The notes beneath the pieces are model-generated. The model made no database searches and had not been told where the DNA came from. It was given only the letters and a program-made list of their open reading frames with translations. Position numbers and translations under genes: made by a program. A stretch of DNA of 64,000 bases from Bacillus marinisedimentorum (GTDB lineage Bacteria > Bacillota > Bacilli > Bacillales > Bacillaceae_O). Positions 44,776 through 53,389 of this stretch are shown here, piece by piece. The DNA lies in NCBI RefSeq assembly GCF_001644195.2, contig NZ_LWBL02000040.1, forward strand, positions 1 to 64,000, in the 5' to 3' direction. The stretch's first letter is position 1. Each line of letters starts with the position of its first letter.

Positions 44776-46251
44776 ATGACAGAGCGAAAAATAACGACAG
44801 AAGCAGGTTGGAATTTCGAGAACAGTTATACACGGCTTCCGGGGACCTTTTATTCAATGCAGGACCCGGATCCTGTACGTTCACCTGAGCTGGCTGTCTT
44901 CAATGGGCCGCTGGCTGAAGCGCTCGGATTGAACGCCGAATCGCTGCAGAGTAAAGATGGGGCGGAAGTGTTTGGCGGAAACCGCATCCCTGATGGTGCA
45001 TCGCCGCTTGCTCAGGCCTATGCCGGGCATCAATTCGGATATTTCAATATGCTCGGCGACGGCCGTGCCGTGCTGCTTGGTGAGCAGATTACGCCAGAAG
45101 GCGAGCGGGTCGATGTTCAGCTTAAGGGTGCAGGCAGGACCCCGTATTCGCGCGGAGGCGACGGGCGTGCGTCACTGGGACCGATGCTGCGCGAGTACAT
45201 TATGAGTGAAGCGATGCACGCGCTCGGCATTCCGACGACCCGAAGCCTGGGGGTTGTGACGACTGGTGAATCAGTGGTTCGGGAAACGATGCTACCCGGT
45301 GCGGTTTTGACGCGGACAGCAGCCAGCCATTTGCGTGTCGGCACGTTTCAGTATGCAGTGCAGTTTGGTTCGAAAGAGGACCTGCGCAATCTCGCTGATT
45401 ATGCAATAGAGCGGCATTTTCCGGATATTGAAGAGGGTGAGGGCAAGTACCTTGCACTGCTTCGCGGAGTGATCAAACGGCAGGCTTCGCTTATCGCCAA
45501 ATGGCAGCTTGCCGGTTTTATCCACGGCGTGATGAACACCGACAACATGACGATCAGCGGCGAAACGATCGATTACGGCCCGTGTGCGTTCATGGATAAC
45601 TATGACCCGGCAACAGTGTTCAGTTCGATTGACAGGGAAGGCCGCTACGCCTACGGAAATCAGCCTCCGATCGGCGGATGGAATCTCACGCGCTTTGCTG
45701 AAACGCTGGTGCCGCTGTTCCATGACGATCAGGAGCAGGCTGTCGAGCTTGCGCAGGATGAGCTCTCTGCTTATCCGGAGTTGTATCGTACCAGCTGGCT
45801 TGCAGGGATGAGAGCGAAACTCGGCTTGTTCAGCGAAGAGCCAGATGATGAAGCGCTTATAGAAGACCTTCTGAGTTTAATGAAGAAGCATGAGGCGGAT
45901 TATACCAATACGTTCGTTTCCTTAACGTTTAAAAGGCAGGTGGATGGTGCCCTGTCTGGGAATCTGGAATATACGAAGTGGCATGAACGCTGGCATGAGC
46001 GGCTGGAGAGACAGGACGAATCGAAAGAGGCTGCGCGGGAGCATATGAAAAAAAGCAATCCTGCGGTAATCCCGCGCAATCACCGGGTTGAAGAGGCGCT
46101 GGATGCTGCGGTGAAAGAAGGGGATTACAGCGTGATGGAACGGCTGCTTGATGTGCTGGCAAATCCGTATGCACATACGGATAATCAGGCGGAGTATGCC
46201 AGGCTTCCGGAGCCTTCGAATCGGGTTTTCCGGACATATTGCGGAACTTGA
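44776..46251 (+). CDS. selO: SelO-family pseudokinase, protein adenylyltransferase (YdiU/UPF0061)
   Basis: 491 residues. The SelO signature runs [21 protein letters not shown] (nucleotide-binding Lys region), [20 protein letters not shown], and [27 protein letters not shown] (metal-binding Asn/Asp). It transfers AMP from ATP to Ser/Thr/Tyr of proteins and is linked to redox stress. The C-terminus FRTYCGT is the usual bacterial cysteine form. The ATG at 44776 is chosen because AAAAGGGG precedes it. A repeat-derived hairpin terminator follows. Confidence 0.92.
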   Translation: MTERKITTEAGWNFENSYTRLPGTFYSMQDPDPVRSPELAVFNGPLAEALGLNAESLQSKDGAEVFGGNRIPDGASPLAQAYAGHQFGYFNMLGDGRAVLLGEQITPEGERVDVQLKGAGRTPYSRGGDGRASLGPMLREYIMSEAMHALGIPTTRSLGVVTTGESVVRETMLPGAVLTRTAASHLRVGTFQYAVQFGSKEDLRNLADYAIERHFPDIEEGEGKYLALLRGVIKRQASLIAKWQLAGFIHGVMNTDNMTISGETIDYGPCAFMDNYDPATVFSSIDREGRYAYGNQPPIGGWNLTRFAETLVPLFHDDQEQAVELAQDELSAYPELYRTSWLAGMRAKLGLFSEEPDDEALIEDLLSLMKKHEADYTNTFVSLTFKRQVDGALSGNLEYTKWHERWHERLERQDESKEAAREHMKKSNPAVIPRNHRVEEALDAAVKEGDYSVMERLLDVLANPYAHTDNQAEYARLPEPSNRVFRTYCGT

Positions 46252-46261
46252 TTGACAAAAA

Positions 46262-46309
46262 GGTGCCTGGCCTCCGGCGCATGAATGCATCGGGGGCCAG
46301 GCGTTTTTT
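46262..46309 (+). terminator. R3-type palindrome acting as terminator after selO
   Basis: GGTGCCTGGCCTCCGG...CGGGGGCCAGGCG followed by seven T. It is the same palindrome family as 48601 and 52006, here with a T run. Confidence 0.8.
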
Positions 46310-46450
46310 TACCATATAGGAAATTAGGGAGTGTTTCGGCGCAGCAGCCAATTTTAAGAATATAGATAAGGTCAACGAAGCCACTATCTACGCCTTTAGG
46401 GTTGCTAATTGGCGAGTTATCTTTAATTGGTAAGAATGTATAAGTTTCAA

Positions 46451-46740
46451 GCAAGGTCAATGTCCAGCTGCGGCGGGCAATCGTCATAAGCATTTCACCT
46501 CCATGAAGGGGAAAAGTGCCCTTCCTGGTTCGGCCCTGCTTATGCGTACGCCGCTGAACAAGGGATCTCCGCACTTCGAGATGTCCAGCTCCAGGCGCCA
46601 ACGGCTTACGTCATAAGCGGTGATCCCCTCCGGAAGGGAAACCCGCCTTCCTGCGGGTACCCCCGCTTATGCGTACGCCGCTAAGCGGGCGCCTTGCGCA
46701 TTTCGTGTGTCCGGCTGGGAGCCAGGGTCTAGCGCCATCC
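46451..46740. repeat. two copies of the R5 dispersed repeat
   Basis: Two related blocks: TGTCCAGCTGCGGCG...GTCATAAGC...GCTTATGCGTACGCCGCT (46451-46560) and TGTCCAGCTCCAGGCGCC...GTCATAAGCGG...GCTTATGCGTACGCCGCTAA (46579-46710). A partial third copy is at 47185-47260 (GCTTATGCGTATGCTGATAAG). Confidence 0.7.
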
Positions 46741-46757
46741 ATGAAAGAAGGAGTTCC

Positions 46758-46973
46758 CGCGTGAAAGCCGGGCTGAACGGCGCGAAACAGCTGCTCTGGC
46801 GTGAAAGTTGGCCTCTACGGCATGAAAGATGGGAGATTACGCGTGAAATAGTGAAGGTTTGGCGTGAAAGAAAACGGATCCCGCGCGAAAGTGAATCCCT
46901 CTGATTGTAATTGTTCGCATACGGCGTGAAAAGCCGGGGATATGGCGGGAATAAACAGTCATCTGGCGTGAAA
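46758..46973 (+). repeat. 21-bp phased tandem array of (G/C)GCGTGAAA
   Basis: Nonamers start at 46758, 46779, 46798, 46819, 46840, 46861, 46882, 46923, 46944 (GGCGGGAAT) and 46965. Steps are 19 or 21 bp, with one 41-bp step. Only the core nonamer is conserved; the 12 bp between vary. No gene is seen in 46252-47366. Confidence 0.75.
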
Positions 46974-47366
46974 TACGAAGAAAAGGAATAGTCTTTTTAT
47001 AAAATGAGACAAATCTGGCAGGTTACCGGGCCTAAATGGATCTGAGTGATCCTGTATATGAGTGTATAGCCCGGTTTTGGCCGTCAGCTTGCTTGAAACG
47101 GTGGAAGAACGTGCAAATTTCTATGCCCGGTTTATTCAGGCTGTACTGGTCTGGCACCGTATTGGGTTGTGGGTCGGCTGCTCTACTCCAGGAGGGAAAA
47201 CCGCATCACTGCTGATAACCGCGCTTATGCGTATGCTGATAAGCGGACGCCTTGCATTTTTTTATAGGATATTTTTGTCAACAAATCGACTATAATTTTA
47301 ATTGTATTCACCATACATATATGTAAAATGAAATTATATATGAAAGAAACAAGGTGGTGAATGCAT

Positions 47367-47894
47367 ATGAAAATTAAAGTTATTGCGGCTGTCGGTTTCA
47401 TTTCTCTTCTGCTGGCTGGGTGTGGGAATGATGAAAGCAAGGCGCCTCAAGAAAGCGGAGATGTAAACGTGAAGGAATTGGTGAGTGAGTACAGTGCCGC
47501 TGACCTGGACAACCAGTCGGCCTCCATCACAGCCACTGAGCTCATTGTGAAGGACAGTGACGGAAGCCAGACAGCGTATGATTTGCCTGCAGAAGAATTC
47601 TTTGTCTCAATCGCACCGTATGAAAGTCAGACCCATCCATGAACATTCCATAGCTTGACAGGTTGTCAAGGGGAACTGGCGGATGAAGAGTTTGACGTAT
47701 ACATTGAAGACACAGAAGGTAACGTAGTTGTGAACGAAACAATGAAATCACAATCGAACGGATTTATCGACCTGTGGCTGCCGCGGGATAAAACGTATAA
47801 GACGAAAATTTCGCACGCAGGTAAAACAGTTGAATCTGAGATTTCGACTTTTGAAGATGACATGACTTGCATTACAACGATGCAGCTCCTGTAA
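47367..47894 (+). CDS. CueP-like copper-binding lipoprotein with in-frame TGA (candidate selenoprotein, or nonsense mutation)
   Basis: 175 codons if the TGA at 47640-47642 is read. Lipoprotein signal with lipobox LLAGC. The segment FFVSIAPYESQTHP-[TGA]-TFHSLTGCQGE matches the CueP family, in which I recall a Cys at the TGA position forming the C-x7-C metal-binding pair. The frame continues without any shift to WLPRDKTYKTKISHAG and TCITTMQLL. From base 12 after the TGA, CTTGACA-GGT-TGTCAAG (47654-47670) forms a 7-bp hairpin whose loop begins with GG. That meets the bacterial SECIS rules I know, so Sec insertion is possible. A plain nonsense mutation is the simpler alternative. The ATG at 47367 has AAGGTGGTG upstream. 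Confidence 0.8.
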
Positions 47895-47936
47895 GGCTTA
47901 GAGTATAAAAACCGAATGGATTATTATTCGTTAAAA

Positions 47937-47980
47937 AGCTCCTTTTGCAAACAACGCAAAAGGGGCTTTTTTTGTTTTTT
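47937..47980 (+). terminator. terminator after the CueP-like gene
   Basis: AGCTCCTTTTGC pairs with GCAAAAGGGGCT (12 bp, one G-T) and is followed by a T run. The rest of 47895-48221 holds a decayed R4 repeat (about 47985-48075) and no gene. Confidence 0.85.
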
Positions 47981-48221
47981 TATCGGCTAGATCAGCTTCG
48001 AGGACATAGCGCTGGGGTGCAGGGCCCACATAGCTCTGGTGACAGCGAGCACCTGCAGCGAAATATCAACGGCCGCATTTAGCAGAGCTTTTTAAGAAAA
48101 AAATTTCAATTAAAGATGGAAAACGCACTAATACTGTTATATAATAATCAATAAATTAGTATATTGTTATATAACATAACGAACGGTAATTAACTGAAAA
48201 AAAGAAAGGGGAAAGAATTGG

Positions 48222-48545
48222 ATGACGAAAACAGAATCGATCGCACGCAGAATATTGGGCTGGAAATTGAACAGGTGGGACCGCTGGTTCGATTATGAAC
48301 AGGGGGAATTCATTTACACGGCAGACTTCCAGCCTGAAAAAAATCTTGATCATGCCATGCTTGTTGTGGAGAAGCTTAAAGAGGTCGGCTACCGGTTTTC
48401 AACAAACGGTGTTTCAGAGGTTTCTTTCAATGATGTCAGGGATAACGGTGAAACACTTGCACAGGCTATCACCAATGCGGCTTATACGCTCATTCAAAGG
48501 AGTACGGTTGCTGATAGTGTGAGTGTCGGCCAAAAGCTGTATTAA
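48222..48545 (+). CDS. small protein with phage ABA-sandwich-like domain
   Basis: 107 residues. RILGWKLNRWDRWFDYE at the start and the pattern FQPEKNLDHAMLVVEKLKEVGY followed by a strand and helix resemble the small phage-derived ABA-sandwich proteins common in Bacillus. GAAAGGGGA precedes the ATG. No phage genes adjoin it. A hairpin (GACAGGGGCGGTTCTTCTG... GAAGACCGTC then T run, about 48545-48598) ends the transcript. Confidence 0.6.
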   Translation: MTKTESIARRILGWKLNRWDRWFDYEQGEFIYTADFQPEKNLDHAMLVVEKLKEVGYRFSTNGVSEVSFNDVRDNGETLAQAITNAAYTLIQRSTVADSVSVGQKLY

Positions 48546-48600
48546 GACAGGGGCGGTTCTTCTGCTTTCGTATGGGAGCGGAAGACCGTCTTTTTATTTG

Positions 48601-48642
48601 GGTGCCTGACCCCCGGTGCGTTAAAGCGCCGGGGGTCAGCTG
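48601..48642. repeat. R3 dispersed palindrome upstream of hypA
   Basis: GGTGCCTGACCCCCGGTGCG...CGCCGGGGGTCAG, about 75 bp before the first gene of the hydrogenase operon. Confidence 0.8.
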
Positions 48643-48717
48643 CGTTTACGGGGTTCTTTTCAATATCATTGGCGCATACACATCATGATGACAGAGTCCG
48701 ATGAAAGGTGTTGGGAC

Positions 48718-49083
48718 ATGCATGAGATGTCATTGATGTCGGAAATTGTACAGCTTGTTTCAGAGGATGCGGAAGCAAGGGGATTTGCAAGAGTCGATCG
48801 GATTGAGGTGGTGATCGGGGATCTATCCAATGTGCTCGCGGATGCTCTTGAACTCGCCTTTTTTCACTTCCGGAAAGAAGGCCGGGGCCTTCTTGCTCAA
48901 GAGTCGGAATTAAAAATGATCCGGGAGCCGGCAGCGGCAAAATGCCAGGCATGCATGCACGAATTCGAACCGGATTACAGGATCGCCCTTTGTCCGGTGT
49001 GCGGGTATACCGATTGTTTCCTTCTCGCAGGGGAGACATTCCGGGTGGAATCTTATGAAGGAAGTGATGAAGATGAAAGTTGA
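48718..49083 (+). CDS. hypA: hydrogenase nickel incorporation protein HypA
   Basis: 121 residues starting MHEMSLMSEIV; the N-terminal Met-His-Glu is the nickel site. The zinc site is made by CQAC and CPVC. It delivers nickel to the large subunit together with HypB. The ATG at 48718 is fixed by the obligate MHE start, with AAAGGTG upstream. First gene of the hyp-hydrogenase operon; it overlaps hypB by 11 bp. Confidence 0.95.
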   Translation: MHEMSLMSEIVQLVSEDAEARGFARVDRIEVVIGDLSNVLADALELAFFHFRKEGRGLLAQESELKMIREPAAAKCQACMHEFEPDYRIALCPVCGYTDCFLLAGETFRVESYEGSDEDES

Positions 49084-49732
49084 ATTGCGTGAAGATGTGC
49101 TGAAGGATTTGAATGCGGCTGCCTGCTTCAACAGGGAGTCGTTTCTTGATAACCATACGCTTGTCATCAATGTAATGAGTTCTCCTGGGGCAGGAAAGAC
49201 GACGCTGCTTGAGGAGACGGTGAAACGGCTGGCGGATGAATTCACGATCGGTGTCATCGAAGGGGATCTGGCGACCGACCGGGATGCGGAGAGGCTGCGT
49301 TCACTCGGCGTGAAGACAGTACAAATTAATACGGTAGGCGGCTGTCACCTTGATGCCCGGATGGTCGCGAAAACGCTGCCGGAATTCGACCTTGATGAGA
49401 TCGATGTCCTTTTTATTGAAAATATCGGCAACCTTGTCTGCCCGTCCGGTTATGATCTCGGCCAGCAATATAAAGTGGTTGTGCTCAGCGTCCCGGAAGG
49501 AAACGATAAAATCCCCAAGTATCCAGTCATGTTCAGGAGGACCGATATGACGATCATCAATAAAATCGATCTTCTCCGGTATGTTCCATTTGATCTCGAA
49601 ACTGCTGAACAGGACCTGAGGGCAATCAATCCACAAGCCCGATTCCATACGCTGTCCGCCCGGACGGGTGAGGGGATGGATGAGTGGATCGGCTGGATTC
49701 GGGAAGCGCACCGCCAATGCGTAAAGCCCTGA
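49073..49732 (+). CDS. hypB: hydrogenase nickel incorporation GTPase HypB
   Basis: 219 residues. P-loop SSPGAGKTTLL, then GDLATDRDAERL, NTVGGCHLDARM with the metal-binding Cys-His, ENIGNLVCP and the NKID guanine-binding motif. No His-rich N-terminus, so it is a non-storage type. GTP hydrolysis drives nickel transfer from HypA. The ATG at 49073 gives correct spacing from AAGGAAG; two earlier in-frame ATGs are too close to it. Confidence 0.95.
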   Translation: MKVELREDVLKDLNAAACFNRESFLDNHTLVINVMSSPGAGKTTLLEETVKRLADEFTIGVIEGDLATDRDAERLRSLGVKTVQINTVGGCHLDARMVAKTLPEFDLDEIDVLFIENIGNLVCPSGYDLGQQYKVVVLSVPEGNDKIPKYPVMFRRTDMTIINKIDLLRYVPFDLETAEQDLRAINPQARFHTLSARTGEGMDEWIGWIREAHRQCVKP

Positions 49733-52014
49733 GCATTGTTGTAAAAGGGAAGGTGCAGGGGGTCGGGTTCCGCCCGTTCATTTATTCGCTATCAAAAAAG
49801 TATGGGCTGGACGGCACGGTCCAGAATAACCTGGGCTGTGTCACGATTACGGTTGAAGGGGATGAGGATCGGCTTGATTCGATGGTAAAAGAGCTTGAGG
49901 CATCGCCGCCTGTACTGGCTAAAATTGATGAGGTGAAGATCACACACATCCCACCGTCCGGCAGTAGGGGATTTGCGATTATTCCAAGCCTGCATGAAGG
50001 CGATGCTGTACCTATGGTCCCGGCTGATGCGGCCGTTTGCCGTGATTGTTTGCGGGAAATGAATGATCCGGCTGACCGGCGGTTCGGCTATCCATTCATT
50101 AACTGTACCCAATGCGGTCCCCGCTACACGATAATTGAAAAACTTCCTTATGACCGCTCATACACAACGATGCGGGAGTTTACGATGTGTCCCGAATGCC
50201 GGGAGGAGTACGAAGACCCGGCCGACAGGCGCCATCATGCACAGCCAACCTGCTGCCCGAAGTGCGGGCCGACAGTCAAGCTTCTGGATCGGAACGGGGA
50301 AAACCTGGCGGAAAACAGTACGGCACTTGCACAAACAGGTGATTTCCTGAAACAGGGGTTCATCATCGCCATCAAGGGAGTCGGGGGCTATCATTTGGCC
50401 TGTGATGCCCGTCAAAAGCAGGCTGTCGAGCAACTTCGGCTGCTCAAAAAACGGCCGCAGCGGCCGCTTGCTGTCATGGTGAAATCACTGGATGCGGCCG
50501 CTGCGTTTTGCCAGTTTTCAGAAGAAGAAAAAAGGTTTCTGACCGGGCCGGAAATGCCGATAGCAGTGTTACGGAAAAAGAGAGAATGCCCATTGCCGGA
50601 CGCAATTTCACCGGGATTATCAACGATTGGTGTCATGCTGCCATATACACCGCTGCACCATCTCCTGTTCGAAAAGAGCGGCCTTGACTGCCTGGTTATG
50701 ACGAGCGCCAATCTCTCCGGCATGCCGATCCATTACAGGGACGGCATTTCGGATGTGCTGGGGGGCCTGTGCAACTATGTGCTGACGCATGACCGCGAGA
50801 TCCATCTGCCCATCGATGATTCGGTTGTCCAAAGTGACAGGAAAGATCTCATGATGTTGCGGCGGGCCAGAGGATTCACCCCTGAACCGCTCAAAACGAA
50901 AGCTGATGTTGACAACATGATCGCTCTCGGGGGAAATCAAAAAAACACATTTTCAATCGGCAGGGAGCATCACATATTCATGAGCCCGCATATCGGCGAT
51001 CTCGAGAACGAAGAAATGATCCGCTCGTTTGAGGAGCAGCTTGCTCATTATAAAAAGTGGCTGGATGTCCGGGAGGTTCATGTCGCAATTGATAAGCACC
51101 CGCTTTATGCGACAACTGCAATTGCTGAAAGGATGGGCGCCAACATAATTCCTGTACAGCATCATCATGCCCATCATGTGTCATGCATGGCAGATAACGG
51201 ACTTGAAGAGCCCTGCCTGGGAATCATTTTGGATGGAACGGGATATGGAGAAGACGGCACGATTTGGGGGTTTGAGTTCCTGTATGGTGATGCGGGTGGA
51301 TTCGAGCGGCTGGCCTGTTTGCGCCCTGCACCTCTGCCGGGAGGGGAAACAGCGGTGAAGGAACCGTGGCGGGCGGCGGTCGGGATGCTGCTTCATTTTT
51401 GGCCAGAGGAGGGGGAGGAGTGGGCAAATGCGCTTTTCCCTGAAAAGAAGGCACAAATCCGTACTCTGCAGCAGATGATCAAAACAGGACTGAACTCGCC
51501 GATGGCAGGAACAGCCGGCCGCCTGTTTGATGCTGTAAGCGCCCTGCTTGGTGTTTGCAAGGTGTCAACATACGAAGGGGAAGCTGCGGTAAAATTGTCG
51601 GATTTCATGAATGGGGCTGAACCAGAAAGGCAAGAAGCGGCGGTGTATCCATTCCGCCTGGGAACGGAAAGGGGAAGTCCTGTCCAGCTCGATCTCTCAC
51701 CGATGATCCGCCAAATTATCGCCGATCACCTGGGCGGAGTGCCGTCCTCAACAATCATCCGTAAGTTCCACGAGACGATTGTTGCAAGCTGTATCGATGT
51801 TGTACGGGCACTGATGAATCAGCGCCCCGGTCTGAATCGGACCATCGTCCTGTCAGGCGGATCTTTTCAAAACGCCTATCTTGCCAGGGAGGTACACAGG
51901 CGCCTCGGACAGGAAGGCTTTGGCGCCTTTACCCATCAAAACGTGCCTTGCCATGATGGGGGTTTATCTCTTGGCCAGCTTATTATTGCCAGTGTGAAGA
52001 AAGGTGGTGCCTGA
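49717..52014 (+). CDS. hypF: carbamoyltransferase HypF
   Basis: 765 residues, all four modules: acylphosphatase domain (VQGVGFRPFIYSL, about 10-90), two zinc-finger pairs (CRDC/CTQC and CPEC/CPKC, about 105-185), a YrdC-like ATP-binding domain (about 200-380) and a Kae1-like carbamoyltransferase domain with HHAHHVSCMADN and ILDGTGYGEDGTIWG. It makes the thiocarbamate on HypE that becomes the cyanide ligands. It overlaps hypB by 16 bp. Its last codon and stop (GCC TGA) lie in an R3 palindrome. Confidence 0.96.
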   Translation: MRKALSIVVKGKVQGVGFRPFIYSLSKKYGLDGTVQNNLGCVTITVEGDEDRLDSMVKELEASPPVLAKIDEVKITHIPPSGSRGFAIIPSLHEGDAVPMVPADAAVCRDCLREMNDPADRRFGYPFINCTQCGPRYTIIEKLPYDRSYTTMREFTMCPECREEYEDPADRRHHAQPTCCPKCGPTVKLLDRNGENLAENSTALAQTGDFLKQGFIIAIKGVGGYHLACDARQKQAVEQLRLLKKRPQRPLAVMVKSLDAAAAFCQFSEEEKRFLTGPEMPIAVLRKKRECPLPDAISPGLSTIGVMLPYTPLHHLLFEKSGLDCLVMTSANLSGMPIHYRDGISDVLGGLCNYVLTHDREIHLPIDDSVVQSDRKDLMMLRRARGFTPEPLKTKADVDNMIALGGNQKNTFSIGREHHIFMSPHIGDLENEEMIRSFEEQLAHYKKWLDVREVHVAIDKHPLYATTAIAERMGANIIPVQHHHAHHVSCMADNGLEEPCLGIILDGTGYGEDGTIWGFEFLYGDAGGFERLACLRPAPLPGGETAVKEPWRAAVGMLLHFWPEEGEEWANALFPEKKAQIRTLQQMIKTGLNSPMAGTAGRLFDAVSALLGVCKVSTYEGEAAVKLSDFMNGAEPERQEAAVYPFRLGTERGSPVQLDLSPMIRQIIADHLGGVPSSTIIRKFHETIVASCIDVVRALMNQRPGLNRTIVLSGGSFQNAYLAREVHRRLGQEGFGAFTHQNVPCHDGGLSLGQLIIASVKKGGA

Positions 52015-52049
52015 CCTCCGGCGCGTTAAAGCGCCGGGGGTCAGGCACC
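52006..52049. repeat. R3 dispersed palindrome at the hypF/hypC junction
   Basis: GGTGCCTGACCTCCGGCGCG-TTAAA-GCGCCGGGGGTCAGGCACC; near-perfect 19-bp arms. It includes the hypF stop codon and has no T run, so read-through into hypC is likely. Confidence 0.85.
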
Positions 52050-52072
52050 GATAATGGAAGGATGTGACCGTT

Positions 52073-52291
52073 ATGTGCCTCGGTGTGCCCGCGAAAGTTA
52101 TGGAAGTGGAGAAAGGGCAGGCGCTTGTCGATGTGATGGGCTCCAGGATGATGGCAGGGATCGTGTTTGTCCCGGATGTTCGGGTCGGTGATTATGTTCT
52201 GCTTCATGCCGGACAGGCAATGACCATTGTCGATGAGCGCTTTGCGAATGAAAGTATCAAGGAGTGGAGGGAAGTGCTTGATGGCAAGTAA
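52073..52291 (+). CDS. hypC: hydrogenase assembly chaperone HypC
   Basis: 72 residues beginning MCLGVPAKV; Cys-2 binds HypD and the Fe(CN)2CO unit. The small OB-fold body is as in the family (GDYVLLHAGQAMTIVDE). The start at 52073 is fixed by the obligate MC N-terminus, with GGAAGGA 10 nt upstream. It overlaps hypD by 11 bp. Confidence 0.94.
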   Translation: MCLGVPAKVMEVEKGQALVDVMGSRMMAGIVFVPDVRVGDYVLLHAGQAMTIVDERFANESIKEWREVLDGK

Positions 52292-53387
52292 GGACTCGTT
52301 ATCTGACCCTGTCTTGATGAGAAGATCGGCTGAAGCCGTTATCGAACTGGCCGGGAAGGTGAAAGCCGAACTCGGCAGAATTCCGGTTTTTATGGAAGTG
52401 TGCGGTTCCCATACGATGGCGTTCGCCAAATCGGGCATCAAAGCAAGGCTGCATGAGGATGTCCGCTTGATTGCCGGGCCGGGGTGCCCGGTCTGTGTAA
52501 CGGACCAGAAATCAATTGATGGCATGATCCAGCTGGCCGAAGGCCCTGACAGAATTCTTTGCACGTTCGGCGATATGATGCGGGTGCCCGGTTCGAAATC
52601 AACGCTGATGAAGGCGAAAACGAATGGCGGGGATATCCGGGTCGTTTACTCGCCGCTTGAAAGTGTGAAGCTCGCCGAAGACAATCCCGGCAAGGAAGTC
52701 ATCTTTCTCGGTATCGGCTTTGAAACGACAATCCCGATTCTTGCACTCGCTGTTGATGCCGCGAACACCAAACTGCTGAATAATTTTTCGGTCTGGATGG
52801 CGACGAAGCGGGTGGAGCCTGTGATGCGGGCCCTTCTCGATTCAGGTGAAATGAAGCTCGATGGGTTCTTGCTGCCGGGGCATGTTTCTGTTGTATCTGG
52901 AGAAAGGAGCTACCGGTTTTTAGCGGACGAGTACAGGATGCCGGGCGTCATTTCCGGATTTGAGCCAGTCCAGCTTCTAAGCGGCATATATAAGCTGCTG
53001 GAGCAAGTCCTGGAAAAAAAGGCTGGCATCCTGAATGATTATCCTGCCGTCGTGACGGAAGGCGGGAACATTATTGCCCGCAAATATATGGATAAATACT
53101 TTGAACCGCACGCCGAGGCCTGGCGGGGAATGGGGGAAATCCCGGACAGCGGTTATGTGCTGAAAGACCGGTATGCCCGGTTTGATGCGAGAAAAAAGTT
53201 TGCGGTATCGGTGAAGAAACCGGGGAAGTCGCCATGCCGGTGCGGTGAAATCATCCGCGGTTTGATCACTCCTGAAGAATGTGCGCTGTTCAATAAAGGG
53301 TGCACACCGGCAAATCCGGCCGGTCCGTGCATGGTATCGACGGAAGGGACATGTGCTGCCCACTATCAATATATGAGGGAGGAATAA
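52281..53387 (+). CDS. hypD: hydrogenase iron-sulfur assembly protein HypD
   Basis: 368 residues. The conserved motifs are FMEVCGSHTMAFAKSGI, GPGCPVCVT, CTFGDMMRVPG and GFETTIP, plus the C-terminal iron-sulfur cysteines in CRCGEIIRG, CALFNKGCTP and GPCMVSTEGTC. It is the scaffold on which HypC/HypE build the Fe(CN)2CO centre. The ATG at 52281 has GGAGGGAAG at good spacing. Confidence 0.95.
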   Translation: MASKDSLSDPVLMRRSAEAVIELAGKVKAELGRIPVFMEVCGSHTMAFAKSGIKARLHEDVRLIAGPGCPVCVTDQKSIDGMIQLAEGPDRILCTFGDMMRVPGSKSTLMKAKTNGGDIRVVYSPLESVKLAEDNPGKEVIFLGIGFETTIPILALAVDAANTKLLNNFSVWMATKRVEPVMRALLDSGEMKLDGFLLPGHVSVVSGERSYRFLADEYRMPGVISGFEPVQLLSGIYKLLEQVLEKKAGILNDYPAVVTEGGNIIARKYMDKYFEPHAEAWRGMGEIPDSGYVLKDRYARFDARKKFAVSVKKPGKSPCRCGEIIRGLITPEECALFNKGCTPANPAGPCMVSTEGTCAAHYQYMREE

Positions 53388-53389
53388 CA

